Of a stretch of DNA of 64,000 nucleotides, positions 8,986 through 18,090 are shown in pieces. A program made the translations under genes and the position numbers. The DNA is from Syntrophaceae bacterium (lineage in GTDB: Bacteria > Desulfobacterota > Syntrophia > Syntrophales > Smithellaceae), in contig JAHDKI010000026.1 of assembly GCA_018436925.1 (NCBI GenBank), forward strand, positions 62,001 through 126,000, given 5' to 3'. Positions within the stretch are counted from its first letter, which is position 1; each line of letters begins with the position of its first letter. Below the pieces are notes generated by a model. That model ran no database searches. It was given only the letters and a program-made list of their open reading frames with translations, and had not been told where the DNA came from.

Positions 8986-10042
8986 TTTAGGGGCCGTCAA
9001 ACCGGGATATCTTTTGAGCGTCTTTTTGATCCTTCTGGGACTTTTGATATGCGGTTGCGCGGCCAAAGTGCGCGTCAACATGCTTGAGCCCGCCTCGTAT
9101 CATGAAGCGTCGCTTGCCAAAACCGTGGCGGTACTGCCTTTCCACGGCCCCGGCGGACGGGAGTTCGCCTCGGAATTTGAAAGCGTTCTGGCCGGCATCG
9201 GCATTGACGACAAGCCTTATTTCACGCTGGTGGACCGGGCGTCCATCGACAAGATCCTAAGCGAAATGAAACTCTCCCAAAGCGGACTGGTGGACGAATC
9301 GACCGCCGCAAAACTGGGCCATCTCATCGGCGCCCAGGGTATTTATACGGGGGTGGTGACGCAAAACGCCTCAATGGACTCGCCCTTCCGGGAATGGCGG
9401 CAGACCTGCGTGCAATATGAAGAACGACGCGACCGGCAAGGCCGGATTTTCCAGGGCCGTTGCTTGCGGTGGCGGCAGTATCAGGTCGGATGCGTGCGTC
9501 GCGCGGCTGTATTTTCCGTCTCGCCTCGCCTGGTCGACGTGGAAACCGGCCGCGTCCTGTATTCGCGCAATCTTAGCGCCCAGGCGGAATCGGCCGGCTG
9601 CGAAGACACCCGCCCCGTGGAAAACGGCCTTTCGCTTCTGGCGCGGGCCAAAGAATCGGTGAAGGCCGAATTCCGTCGCGACATCGCGCCGTATTATGTG
9701 ACGCGGGAAATCCGTCTGATGGACGATGCCGACGGCATCGAGGCGGCCGAGGCCAAAGACAAGCTCAAACGGGGAATGGATTACGCCCAAAACGGACGGC
9801 TCGACGCCGCCTGTGAACTGTGGGGACAGGCGCGCATCCTTGCGCCCGGTTCCTATGCGCTTTTATACAACCTCGGCGTGTGCGCCGAAAGCCGGGGCGA
9901 TCTCGACGCGGCGCTTTCCTTGTATCGTCAGGCGGACAATCGTCTGGGTAAGCCTCACGACGACATCACGCTGGCGCTCACCCGTGTGGGCGACGCCATC
10001 CGCAACCGGGAAAAGCTGCGCGAACAGCTCGATTCCCGTTAG
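8975..10042 (+). CDS. CsgG-like outer-membrane lipoprotein with C-terminal TPR-like region
   Basis: 355 residues. The start ATG at 8975 lies inside the end of the previous gene, with GAAGGTG as ribosome site. The lipobox is LLICGC (lipidated Cys near residue 28). The middle has the CsgG/curli-assembly pattern: TVAVLPFHGPGG, then YFTLVDRASIDKILSEMKLSQSGLVDESTAAKLG cut by the usual spacing, and GAQGIYTGVV. Near residues 245-340 two TPR-like repeats appear (GMDYAQNGRLDAACELW; ALLYNLGVCAESRGDLDAAL). CsgG itself is a secretion pore, but many relatives are periplasmic or outer-membrane lipoproteins of unknown role. An unusual stretch with four cysteines (about residues 145-205) is specific to this protein. 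Confidence 0.75.
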   Translation: MTIDLGAVKPGYLLSVFLILLGLLICGCAAKVRVNMLEPASYHEASLAKTVAVLPFHGPGGREFASEFESVLAGIGIDDKPYFTLVDRASIDKILSEMKLSQSGLVDESTAAKLGHLIGAQGIYTGVVTQNASMDSPFREWRQTCVQYEERRDRQGRIFQGRCLRWRQYQVGCVRRAAVFSVSPRLVDVETGRVLYSRNLSAQAESAGCEDTRPVENGLSLLARAKESVKAEFRRDIAPYYVTREIRLMDDADGIEAAEAKDKLKRGMDYAQNGRLDAACELWGQARILAPGSYALLYNLGVCAESRGDLDAALSLYRQADNRLGKPHDDITLALTRVGDAIRNREKLREQLDSR

Positions 10043-10043
10043 G

Positions 10044-10790
10044 CTACTTTCCCTCCAATCCTTCGATGAAGGCCAGCACATTGATCCCCAAAACGGCATG
10101 ATTATAGCCGCCTTCCAGAAGGCCGAAGCAGCCGCCGCCGTTTCGCCGGGCCGCCTCTCGGACCAGATTGCCCATATACCGGTAATCTTCGGTTTTCAAC
10201 AGCCCGCCCCAGTCGGCTTCGTGGTTGTCGAAACCGGCGGACACGGCGATCATATCCGCATCGGTTTTGGAAAGCGCGTCCGTCACCGTCCGCAGATATT
10301 CATTGCGGTCGGACCCGCCGGGATTGAATATCTCCACCGACGCGCGCTGTCCGAGAAGATTGATATTCCCGTCACCCACGTGCAGATCGAAATCCAGAAG
10401 AAAAACTTTTTTAATCTTTTGCTCGCGTTTTAGTTTTTCAATCGCAATGGCCATATTGTTGAAGTAGCAAAACCCCCAGGCGCTGTCGGCGGACGCGTGA
10501 TGTCCAGGCGGCCGGATGACGGCAAAACAGGGTTCCGAAAGGCCGATCTGCGCGGCTTTGATCGCGCCGCCCGCGGCGAGCGCGGCGATATCGTAGACGC
10601 CTTCTTTGCGAACCTCGTCAATGTGCTTCTGGGTATGGACGGCGGCAATGTCTTCAAGGCCGGCTGGTTGGGGTTCGACGAAATCCACCTTGCCTTTAAG
10701 CGAAAATTCAATCGCTTCGATCCGTCCGGGATTCGACGCGGGATCATAAGAATAGACCTGTTTGAATTCTTCGGAGTAGACAACTTTCAT
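10044..10790 (-). CDS. Histone-deacetylase-like amidohydrolase (AcuC/HDAC superfamily)
   Basis: 248 residues from the ATG at 10790, which has GGAGG five bases upstream. The zinc-dependent deacetylase pattern is visible: RPPGHHA, then LLDFDLHVGDGN (Asp and His metal ligands), then SAGFDNHEADWGGL and the closing GLLEGGYN. It is shorter than typical 300-residue members, because the N-terminal part before the RPPGHH motif is compact. Substrates of bacterial members include acetylpolyamines and acetylated proteins; nothing here selects between them. It converges with the CsgG-like gene, with one base between the stops. Confidence 0.85.
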   Translation of the reverse strand: MKVVYSEEFKQVYSYDPASNPGRIEAIEFSLKGKVDFVEPQPAGLEDIAAVHTQKHIDEVRKEGVYDIAALAAGGAIKAAQIGLSEPCFAVIRPPGHHASADSAWGFCYFNNMAIAIEKLKREQKIKKVFLLDFDLHVGDGNINLLGQRASVEIFNPGGSDRNEYLRTVTDALSKTDADMIAVSAGFDNHEADWGGLLKTEDYRYMGNLVREAARRNGGGCFGLLEGGYNHAVLGINVLAFIEGLEGK

Positions 10791-10802
10791 CAAAGCCTCC
10801 TT

Positions 10803-11240
10803 TCAGGTAAGAAACCCTATTGCGTATAAAGCTTTCATCGTATTTTCCGAAACGGGCAGCAAGGCGAGCTCGCCGGCTTTGACCCAGCGGGCCTCATCGG
10901 CGTCGTCCGATCCGCAAGGCTCTCCTGAAACATACCGTCCGGCATAATCCACCACGACAAAATGAAACCGGATACGCCCGCTTTCATCGGTTTCAACAAG
11001 ATCGAAAACATAGAGGCAATCGCCTACCGCAATGGTCACGCCGGTTTCTTCGAGCACTTCTCTGGCCGCGCATTCGCGCATCGATTCGCCCAGGCGAAGC
11101 GTTCCTCCGGGAATCGCCCACAGGCCGCGACCGGGCTCGACACCCCGCTTCACCAGCAGAATCGCGCCATCGCGGATCACGATGGCCCCCACCCCGACCC
11201 GCGGCGTTGCGGGATAGACATTTTTATTGGGACTCGTCAC
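10803..11240 (-). CDS. Nudix hydrolase
   Basis: 145 residues. The Nudix box is complete: G-x5-E-x7-REVLEETGV, with GGTLRLGESMRECAAREV leading into it, and the fold begins PRVGVGAIVIRDGAILLVKRG. These enzymes cleave nucleoside diphosphates linked to another moiety; ADP-ribose or oxidised nucleotides are the usual substrates of this subgroup. I chose the GTG at 11240 because its GTGA overlaps the stop of the upstream NRDE gene by 4 bases. A longer reading frame to 11414 runs antiparallel to nothing useful and lies inside that gene. Confidence 0.9.
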   Translation of the reverse strand: MTSPNKNVYPATPRVGVGAIVIRDGAILLVKRGVEPGRGLWAIPGGTLRLGESMRECAAREVLEETGVTIAVGDCLYVFDLVETDESGRIRFHFVVVDYAGRYVSGEPCGSDDADEARWVKAGELALLPVSENTMKALYAIGFLT

Positions 11241-12010
11241 GCGGCGGCCTCCCGCTGAAAGGAAAACCGGCTGACCAGCCAGGGCTCGTCGGCGCCGTTG
11301 AAGGTCTTTTCCACAAACCGAATCCGGCCGTTTCGGGCGATCAGCAAAACCGTTGAAGCGCGCGTGCCGTAAACAGGGGTTTTGATAAACATCGGAGACA
11401 GCATTCTTTCCCACTCGAGCGTCACGCCGGTTTGCGGCAGAGCGGCATCCGGGGCGACCCGGCGATTGGCAAGAAGGTCAAACAGCGCATCTTCCAGGGC
11501 CTGGCCGGTTCGCTCCAGCGCCGCGGCAAGCAGCTTTTTGCCCCGCTTCACCTTCGGCCAGGGCGAATCCAGCAGATGATTGGACAGCCCATAAATGCCC
11601 GGGTCGAGCTTTAGGATTCGGTCGCGGTTGGAATAAACAAAAAGATCCCTGACGTCGCCCGCCAGCAGATTAAAGCCGTTGTATCGGTGGGCTTTCCCGG
11701 ACATTTTTTGCAGGTAATCTCCGGGATCTTCTGATCCGGTCAGAAACCGGCTGACCAGTTGACCGCGCGAGGGCGCGTCAGGCCGCCAGGACGAAGGATC
11801 CCGGTAGTTGGTCACGGCGGCGAAGCGGCCGTCTTTCGCCACGCCCAGCCAGGTTCCTTTTTCCTGGAGGTCAATACCGGCCAACACTCGCGGATGGTCT
11901 TTCCAGAAATCGGCGGGCTGCGAAGGCCGGTCGTAGAACTCGTCGCGGTTGGCCGCTAAAATCAGCGGGTATGACGGATGAGCCTTCCAGGCAAAAAGAA
12001 TCAGACACAT
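11237..12010 (-). CDS. NRDE (TANGO2) family protein
   Basis: 257 residues. The family signature is at the N-terminus: MCLILFAW, then LILAANRDEFYDRPS, where NRDE gives the family its name, and GTWLGVAKDGRFAAVTNYRDP. The C-terminal half contains YGTRASTVLLI. The human homologue TANGO2 is linked to heme and Golgi biology; the bacterial function is not established, although an N-terminal nucleophile-hydrolase fold is likely from Cys2. It is translationally coupled to the Nudix gene. Confidence 0.92.
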   Translation of the reverse strand: MCLILFAWKAHPSYPLILAANRDEFYDRPSQPADFWKDHPRVLAGIDLQEKGTWLGVAKDGRFAAVTNYRDPSSWRPDAPSRGQLVSRFLTGSEDPGDYLQKMSGKAHRYNGFNLLAGDVRDLFVYSNRDRILKLDPGIYGLSNHLLDSPWPKVKRGKKLLAAALERTGQALEDALFDLLANRRVAPDAALPQTGVTLEWERMLSPMFIKTPVYGTRASTVLLIARNGRIRFVEKTFNGADEPWLVSRFSFQREAAA

Positions 12011-12011
12011 A

Positions 12012-12150
12012 AGTTTTAAAGTTTAATGTTTAAAGTTTAATGTTTAATGTTTAAAGTTTTAAGTTTTAAGTAGTTCATAAGCCTCTGCCCTCTGATCTCT
12101 GCCCTCTACCTTTGGCCTTTATCCTTTGGCCTTGATCCTTAACCCTTGAT
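12012..12150. repeat. Low-complexity degenerate repeats: T/A-rich (TTTAATG/TTTAAAG) then pyrimidine-rich (CCTCTGCCCT, CCTTTGGCCTT)
   Basis: Positions 12012-12076 consist of imperfect copies of a 7-8 base T/A-rich unit. Positions 12088-12150 hold copies of a C/T-rich unit. The second array runs into the last codons of the Sir2 gene (stop at 12139). Such filler is common between genes in some deltaproteobacteria, and looks like replication slippage rather than a coded element. Confidence 0.7.
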
Positions 12151-12897
12151 CCTTTCCATAATCTTCGTCATCGTAACGCCTGCGGCATCGTCGATGCGCA
12201 CATCGGCCATCGCATCCTGCTCGGTTTCCCCCCGATTGATGATCACCAGTTTGGCGCCCGCCCGACGGGCCTGAATCGGAACATAGGCCGCGGGATAGAC
12301 GACCAGCGACGATCCGATCACGATCATCACGTCGCATTCTTCCGCTTCGCGCATGGCCTGGGCCAGAATCTGTTGCGGCAGGGCCTCTCCGAAAAAAACC
12401 ACGTCCGGTTTGAGAATGCCCCGGCAGTATTCGCAAGACGGCGGATCTTCGGAATGAGCGTATCTTTCTTTGACGATGGAAATCGGATAGCGCTCCCGGC
12501 AATTCAGGCAAACCAGCATCTGCATATTGCCGTGGAGCTCGCGGATGAGCGCCGGAGAACTGCCGGCTTTCTGATGCAGATTGTCGATATTCTGCGTGAC
12601 CAGCGATATCAATTTCCCCAGTTTTTCAAGCTCGACGAGCGCGTAGTGCGCGGCATTGGGGTTCGCATCCTCCATCAATCCACCGTCGCGCAGCCCCTGC
12701 CAGATCTTTTGCCGCGTCGCTCTCGACGCCAGAAATTTATCGATCGTGAAATCGTCGGGATCATACTTCGTCCACAGGCCGCCGGGGCCCCGGAAATCGG
12801 GAATGCCGGATTCCGTGCTGATGCCCGCGCCGGTGAACACCGCCACGCGGGATGACGAGTCAATCATCTGCGCCACCTGTTGAATCTCTTTTTCCAT
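12139..12897 (-). CDS. Sir2-family NAD-dependent protein deacylase
   Basis: 252 residues, normal for a bacterial CobB-type sirtuin. It removes acyl groups from lysine using NAD+. The NAD pocket is VAVFTGAGISTESGIPDFRG, followed by TQNIDNLHQKAG and the catalytic His in ELHGN. A zinc ribbon with CLNC and CEYC, then VVFFGEALP and IGSSLVVYPAA, complete the family pattern. The last few codons are written by the repeat array downstream. The gene stands alone, with the NRDE/Nudix pair 129 bases downstream. Confidence 0.95.
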   Translation of the reverse strand: MEKEIQQVAQMIDSSSRVAVFTGAGISTESGIPDFRGPGGLWTKYDPDDFTIDKFLASRATRQKIWQGLRDGGLMEDANPNAAHYALVELEKLGKLISLVTQNIDNLHQKAGSSPALIRELHGNMQMLVCLNCRERYPISIVKERYAHSEDPPSCEYCRGILKPDVVFFGEALPQQILAQAMREAEECDVMIVIGSSLVVYPAAYVPIQARRAGAKLVIINRGETEQDAMADVRIDDAAGVTMTKIMERIKG

Positions 12898-13042
12898 CTT
12901 CGGCAGACTCCTGTGTTTGCTTAAAAATCCGTGTCCGGATTAGATACACTATTTAAACTAAAAACCAAATGGAAAAATGCCCGCCTGAAGGCCTTCACCC
13001 GGCCATTGACAGCGTGGAGGTTTTCTCATAAGGATAGTAGCC

Positions 13043-15637
13043 ATGTTTTCGACATTGGGCGTTCGCATTTTTAACGACAAAAACGGAAGCGGCAAACCAT
13101 TGAAAAAACAGGCTTCAACATCCCGCTCCATGGCCAAGGCGTTTACGCGCCGGTATTTGCTCGCCTCGCTGGTCCCCTTGCTTCTTTTGCTCGCCCTCAT
13201 TCTAACCGGCGTCGCCCTGACGCGAAGCCATCTGTCGGACCTGCTCACCCGTTCCAATGCCGAACTCACCGCCGACGCCAAAACCAATCTGCAACATCTC
13301 GGAGAACAAATCATTCTGCAAAAAGTAAGGGATGTCGCAAAGCAGGTTGAACTGTATTTTCGCATGCACCCGGACCAGCCGTTTGAGCAGATGCGGCGCG
13401 ACCCGCTGTTTATGAAAATTGCCATTCAGAAGGTCGGTGAAACCGGCTATACGGCCATCACCGAGGCGCACACCTGGCTGTTCCGCGTTCATCCCAATCC
13501 GAAACTCAACGACACCGACATGCGGCCGCTGGCCAAAAAACTGCCGTCATGGTGGAAAATCGTCGAACGGGCCATCGACGGAGACGAAACCACCGGCTAC
13601 TACGACTGGGTCGAACCGGATGGCTCCGTCCGGCAAAAGTTTATCGCCGTCACCCCGGTCGGCGTCAAGCAAAACGGCATCACCATCATGGTTTCAGCAA
13701 CGACCTACATCGATGAGTTTTCAACGCCGGTCGTTAAAATGGAACAAAAAGCGCAAAGCGTGGTGGCCAATTACCAGACCTATGTCGGGCACCAGTTCTT
13801 TTTGTTCGGTCTGATCACAGCCCTGATATTTTTGCTCACCTTTGGGGGCACCTACCTCTGGGGCAGGCGTTCAGCCATGAATTATATCCGTCCGATCATG
13901 ACCCTGGCCGATACGGCCCGGGAAATCGAGAAAGGCAACTGGCAGGTCCGGATGGATCCGCAGGTCACTTCGCGCGGGGATGAAATCGGCGCAGTCGGAC
14001 ATTCCTTTGACAGCATGTCGCGCCAGCTGGAAGCCACCTTCCGCAATCTGGAGCAACGGGTGGAGGAGCTGCACAATGCGCAGGCGGCGCTTCAAGAAAG
14101 CGAGGATCATTTTAAAACGCTTTATGAGGAATCCCGGCGCGCCCAGGAGCTGTACCGGTCGCTCATCGCCTCTTCGGCCGACGCGATCGTAATTTATGAC
14201 CTACTGGGCAACGTCACCTATGTCAGCCCGATGTTTTCAGAAATCTTCGGATGGAAACAAGACGAACTGATCGGCAAGCCTATCCCTTATATCCTGGAGG
14301 ATGAACGGGCACGCTCTGAAAGAGAACTGCAAAAACTGATCGACGGGGGAATGCGTCTGCGCGATTTTGAAACCCGCCGCAAAACCAAAGACGGCCGAGT
14401 CATTGATGTGACCATCAGCGCTTCGCGCTTCAACGATCACGAAGACCGGCCGGCCGGCATCCTTGTCTTTCTGCGGGACATCACCGAAACGAAAAAAATG
14501 AAAGCGCACATGCAGCAGGTCGAGCGCCTTGAGGCGGTGGGTACGCTGGCCGGCGGCATTGCTCACGATTTCAACAACCTGCTCATGGTGATTGAAGGAA
14601 CGGTTTCCCTGCTTTTATACGAAACGCCCGCCGCCGATCCCAAATACCGGCATTTCATCGATATCGAAAAGCAGGTGCGGCGCGGTTCAAAACTGACCCG
14701 CCAGCTGCTGGGCTACGCGCGCAAGGGAAAATACGACGTCAAACCTCTGGACCTCAACGAATCGATCCGCGAAAGCGCGGAGGCCATCCGGCGAACGCGC
14801 AAAGACGTCCGCCTGCAGTTGGATCTGGCAGGCGGGCTTCATCCGGTTGAAGCCGACAGCTATCAGATGGAGCAGGTTTTTATGAACCTGTTGATCAACG
14901 CCTCGGATGCGATGCCCGAAGGCGGCGATCTTGCCATTGCCACGCAGAATGTTTACGCGGACGCAATCCCGGAGAAATTGCGGGAAGACCGCAGAGGCGA
15001 CTTTGTTTTGGTGACGGTTTCCGACACGGGCGTCGGCATGGACCCCAAAACGATGGATCGGATCTTCGAACCTTTTTTCAGCACTAAACCCGTTCATAAA
15101 GGAACCGGCCTGGGGCTGGCGTCCGTTTACGGCATCGTCAAAAGCCATGGCGGCGCGATTGATGTGGCGTCCGCACCGGGAGAAGGAACGGTTTTCTCCA
15201 TCTACCTGCCTGCATCCCGAAAACCTCTGTCCGCCGAGCCGCCCCGCGCCCGAAAAGCGGCTCATGGCCGGGGAACGATTCTGCTGATTGATGATGAAAA
15301 GCCCGTCCTGGCCGTGGCCGCGGACATGCTCAAGGCGATCGGCTACGAAACCCTGACGGCTTCGGACGGCAGACAGGGACTGGAGCTTTTCGCCCTGGAA
15401 AAAGACCGCATTGATCTGGTTGTGCTGGATATGATTATGCCGGATATGAACGGCGGCGAAGTTTTCGACCGGCTTCGGGCCGTCAAGCCCGGCGTGCCCG
15501 TGCTTTTATCGAGCGGCTACAGCCTCGACGGCAAAGCGATGGACATCCTTGAGCGCGGCTGCAACGGCTTCATCCAAAAACCGTTCGGTATGGAAGAACT
15601 CTCCGAGAAAATCCAAAGCATTCTTTCGGCCGGCTAA
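13043..15637 (+). CDS. Hybrid sensor histidine kinase/response regulator
   Basis: 864 residues. A first membrane helix (about 37-60) is followed by a Cache-like extracellular domain (about 65-245) and a second helix (about 250-275). A HAMP linker (about 280-335), a PAS domain (about 370-495), HisKA with LAGGIAHDFNN (His near 508), HATPase (about 610-735, DTGVGMDPKT and GTGLGLASVYG) and a C-terminal receiver complete the order. The receiver has Asp near 796 in LVVLDMIMPDMNG and Lys in FIQKPF. Ligand and downstream output are unknown. Its end overlaps the convergent tyrA end by 4 bases. Confidence 0.93.
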   Translation: MFSTLGVRIFNDKNGSGKPLKKQASTSRSMAKAFTRRYLLASLVPLLLLLALILTGVALTRSHLSDLLTRSNAELTADAKTNLQHLGEQIILQKVRDVAKQVELYFRMHPDQPFEQMRRDPLFMKIAIQKVGETGYTAITEAHTWLFRVHPNPKLNDTDMRPLAKKLPSWWKIVERAIDGDETTGYYDWVEPDGSVRQKFIAVTPVGVKQNGITIMVSATTYIDEFSTPVVKMEQKAQSVVANYQTYVGHQFFLFGLITALIFLLTFGGTYLWGRRSAMNYIRPIMTLADTAREIEKGNWQVRMDPQVTSRGDEIGAVGHSFDSMSRQLEATFRNLEQRVEELHNAQAALQESEDHFKTLYEESRRAQELYRSLIASSADAIVIYDLLGNVTYVSPMFSEIFGWKQDELIGKPIPYILEDERARSERELQKLIDGGMRLRDFETRRKTKDGRVIDVTISASRFNDHEDRPAGILVFLRDITETKKMKAHMQQVERLEAVGTLAGGIAHDFNNLLMVIEGTVSLLLYETPAADPKYRHFIDIEKQVRRGSKLTRQLLGYARKGKYDVKPLDLNESIRESAEAIRRTRKDVRLQLDLAGGLHPVEADSYQMEQVFMNLLINASDAMPEGGDLAIATQNVYADAIPEKLREDRRGDFVLVTVSDTGVGMDPKTMDRIFEPFFSTKPVHKGTGLGLASVYGIVKSHGGAIDVASAPGEGTVFSIYLPASRKPLSAEPPRARKAAHGRGTILLIDDEKPVLAVAADMLKAIGYETLTASDGRQGLELFALEKDRIDLVVLDMIMPDMNGGEVFDRLRAVKPGVPVLLSSGYSLDGKAMDILERGCNGFIQKPFGMEELSEKIQSILSAG

Positions 15638-16434
15638 GCCCCGCCCTTGCCGTGGCGGCCGGTAAACAGCGCCGGTGCGGCCGACTCAATGAGCCCCCTC
15701 AGGGCGTCGCTGCCGCCTTCGGCCAATGCCTCGCCGACGTTTTTCACGGCCTGCGTGTAGAGTTTCAGCATATCTTCAATATCGGGGTTGCGCGCGATGA
15801 TCTCCGCATAAAGCCCCGGATTGTTCCCGAACACTTTTCCCGCCAGTTCCATCTTCGCTTTGAAAACCGGGGTGGCGAATCTCGCGATGTCTTCCGGCGC
15901 GATGCCGCTTGCGGAAACCGCAAGCCCCAGCGCGATGGTATTGAGGTGGTTGAGCCCCTGAATCACCGCCATCAAACGATCATGTTCTTCAGGCGAGCGT
16001 TCCCAGACCGAATAGCCGGCCTTTTCAAAAAGGGTCTTAATCCAGACAAAACCTGCGGTTCCGCGCCCCGCGCACAAAACGATGTTGAGGCCTGCGGGAT
16101 CGGCAACCGCCGGTCCGAAAAGCGGATGGCACCCGACCACTTCGGCGCGCGAATGCCGCAGCATCAACTCCACCGGTTCTTTTTTAAGCGAGGTCAAATC
16201 CATGAAAATCTGTTCCGGACCCAAAAGCGGCCCGACCTCGCGGATCACCTCCGCCGTCGCGGCGATGGGCACGGAAACCACCACCACCTTGCAAATCGCG
16301 GCGGCAGCAGCAGCCGTCATCTCGGTTTTGCGGCCGGTCACCTGCACATCGCAGCCTGCTTCGGCCAAAAGATCCGCCAGCCAGCGCCCCATGCCGTTGG
16401 TGCCGCCGATAATCCCCACTTTCGGCGCGTTCAC
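15634..16434 (-). CDS. tyrA: Prephenate dehydrogenase (TyrA-type)
   Basis: 266 residues. It oxidises and decarboxylates prephenate to 4-hydroxyphenylpyruvate with NAD(P)+, the committed step to tyrosine. The dinucleotide fold opens VGIIGGTNGMGRWLADLLAEAG, and VVVSVPIAAT, LTSLKKEPVE and VGCHPLFGP are family marks. I chose GTG at 16434, whose GTGA overlaps the aroC stop by 4 bases; an ATG at 16497 would overlap aroC by 67 bases. No chorismate mutase domain is attached: that activity is on PheA upstream. It is the last gene of the aromatic operon. Confidence 0.9.
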   Translation of the reverse strand: MNAPKVGIIGGTNGMGRWLADLLAEAGCDVQVTGRKTEMTAAAAAAICKVVVVSVPIAATAEVIREVGPLLGPEQIFMDLTSLKKEPVELMLRHSRAEVVGCHPLFGPAVADPAGLNIVLCAGRGTAGFVWIKTLFEKAGYSVWERSPEEHDRLMAVIQGLNHLNTIALGLAVSASGIAPEDIARFATPVFKAKMELAGKVFGNNPGLYAEIIARNPDIEDMLKLYTQAVKNVGEALAEGGSDALRGLIESAAPALFTGRHGKGGA

Positions 16435-17507
16435 GGCCGCACCGCCTTGGAGATCAAAAGAAAATCCGCCAGCACGAGGCAAACCATCGCCTCGCACACG
16501 GGGATAATCCGGGGAATCACGCAGATGTCATGGCGTCCTTCAATCGCAAGGGTTCGCGCATGGCCGTGTTGATCGACCGTTTGCTGCGGCAGCGAAACCG
16601 ACGGAATCGGTTTGCAATAGACGCGCGCCGTCAAGTCCTGCCCCGTGGAGATGCCCGCCAATACGCCGCCTGCGGAATTTTTTATGAATCCCGCCTCGTT
16701 CATCGGATCGTTCATTTCAGACCCTTTTTTCGCGGCCGCCGCTTCGCCGTCGCCGATGGCGACGGCCTTGACCGTTCCGATGCTCATCAGCGCCGAGGCC
16801 AGGGCCGCGTCGAGTTTGTCGAAAACCGGCTCTCCCAAGCCCGCCGGGCAGTTGCGAACCACAACCTCCACCACGCCGCCCAGCGTATCGCCTTCGCTTC
16901 TTACGGCATCGAGCCGGCTTCGCATGGCCTCGGACGCCCGCGGATCGGGGCAGCAAAGCACGTCGGCGCGGGCGCGCGCCGCAAGATCGGACAGGGAATG
17001 CAGGCACGCCTCATCGATTTCAATGCCGCCGATGGCGCGGGTAAACGCAAAAACATCCATGCCGCAAACGTCGAGAACTTTTTGCGCCACCGCGCCGGCC
17101 GCCACGCGCGCGGCGGTTTCCCGGCCCGACGCTCGTCCGCCGCCTCGCCAGTCCCGCCGGCCGTATTTCATGAAATAGGAATAATCGCCGTGGCCGGGGC
17201 GGAACACGTCTTTGAGATCAGCGTAGCTCGACGAACGGGCATCCTGATTCGGAATGCAAAGAGAAATCGGCGTTCCGGTCGTTTTACCTTCAAACACGCC
17301 GGAGAGAATCTCCACCCGGTCCGACTCGCGCCGCGCGGTGGAAGCGGGCCCCGACGACGGCCGTCGGCGGTCGAGTGCCTGCTGAATGTCGGATTCACTC
17401 AGATCAAGGTCCGGCGGGCAGCCGTCGATCACACAGCCTGTCGCCGGACCGTGGGATTCGCCCCAGGTCGTCACGCGAAATAGTCTGCCGGAAATATTAC
17501 CCCCCAT
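16431..17507 (-). CDS. aroC: Chorismate synthase
   Basis: 358 residues, full length. It converts EPSP to chorismate using reduced FMN. It starts MGGNISGRLFRVTTWGESHG, the typical N-terminus. It also carries GCPPDLDLSESDIQ, the RRDWRGGGRASGRETAARVA signature (about residues 118-137) and the closing GRHDICVIPRIIPVCEAM. The start overlaps the end of aroK by 11 bases and the end overlaps tyrA by 4. Confidence 0.97.
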   Translation of the reverse strand: MGGNISGRLFRVTTWGESHGPATGCVIDGCPPDLDLSESDIQQALDRRRPSSGPASTARRESDRVEILSGVFEGKTTGTPISLCIPNQDARSSSYADLKDVFRPGHGDYSYFMKYGRRDWRGGGRASGRETAARVAAGAVAQKVLDVCGMDVFAFTRAIGGIEIDEACLHSLSDLAARARADVLCCPDPRASEAMRSRLDAVRSEGDTLGGVVEVVVRNCPAGLGEPVFDKLDAALASALMSIGTVKAVAIGDGEAAAAKKGSEMNDPMNEAGFIKNSAGGVLAGISTGQDLTARVYCKPIPSVSLPQQTVDQHGHARTLAIEGRHDICVIPRIIPVCEAMVCLVLADFLLISKAVRP

Positions 17508-18090
17508 GATCCGTCCCCCGTCCTGAAGTCTTCCTGCTTTTCTTTTGAAATGCGCCGATGCCGGCCACTACGCCCGTCTCGACGAGCAGTTCATAGATGT
17601 CGTCGGCCACCCGTACAATACTTTTGCCTTGCGTGTCCACCGCGAAATCGGCGGTCTGCTCGTAAAGCGGCAGCCGCTGGGCCAAGACGGCCTGAGTCTC
17701 TTTTTCCAGATCGTCGGACGTGAAAGCCGGCCGGGTTTGTTCGGTCTGCCCGTCGTGTTGCAGCCGCCGGACAATCTCCGCCGCCGGCAATTTCAACCAG
17801 ATCACCGTCCCGGCCTGTTTGAGCGCCTCGCGATTGGCGGCCGAGAGGATCACACCGCCCCCGGTCGAAACGACACATGGCGGCATCTGTGGCAGCGTCG
17901 CCACGATGCACGCTTCGCGCCGGCGGAACTCCTCCCACCCGAACTGTGCGACGATGTCGCGAATCGGCAGCCCTGCCGCCCTTTCGATCAGCCGGTCCGT
18001 ATCGACAAAAGGCAGCTTCATTTTTTTCGACAAAAGCATTCCGACAACGGTTTTTCCCGTCGCCCGATAGCCGGTCAGAATGACTTTCAT
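17497..18090 (-). CDS. aroK: Shikimate kinase
   Basis: 197 residues. It phosphorylates shikimate with ATP. The P-loop is LTGYRATGKTVVG, the shikimate site shows DTDRLIERAAG and the GGG motif is STGGGVIL; the lid region contains RPAFTS. The chosen ATG at 18090 overlaps the aroA stop as ATGA. An earlier start at 18138 would add 16 residues inside aroA. The C-terminal 25 residues (GIGAFQKKSRKTSGRGTD) extend beyond the usual 170-residue length. Confidence 0.94.
   Translation of the reverse strand: MKVILTGYRATGKTVVGMLLSKKMKLPFVDTDRLIERAAGLPIRDIVAQFGWEEFRRREACIVATLPQMPPCVVSTGGGVILSAANREALKQAGTVIWLKLPAAEIVRRLQHDGQTEQTRPAFTSDDLEKETQAVLAQRLPLYEQTADFAVDTQGKSIVRVADDIYELLVETGVVAGIGAFQKKSRKTSGRGTDHGG

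Noticed and set aside
9726..10433. 235-codon plus-strand frame across the CsgG-like and HDAC-like genes
   Set aside because: Overlaps two well-supported genes and has no family features.
15652..16572. 306-codon plus-strand frame
   Set aside because: Antisense to tyrA and aroC, with an Arg/His/Pro-rich composition typical of shadow frames.
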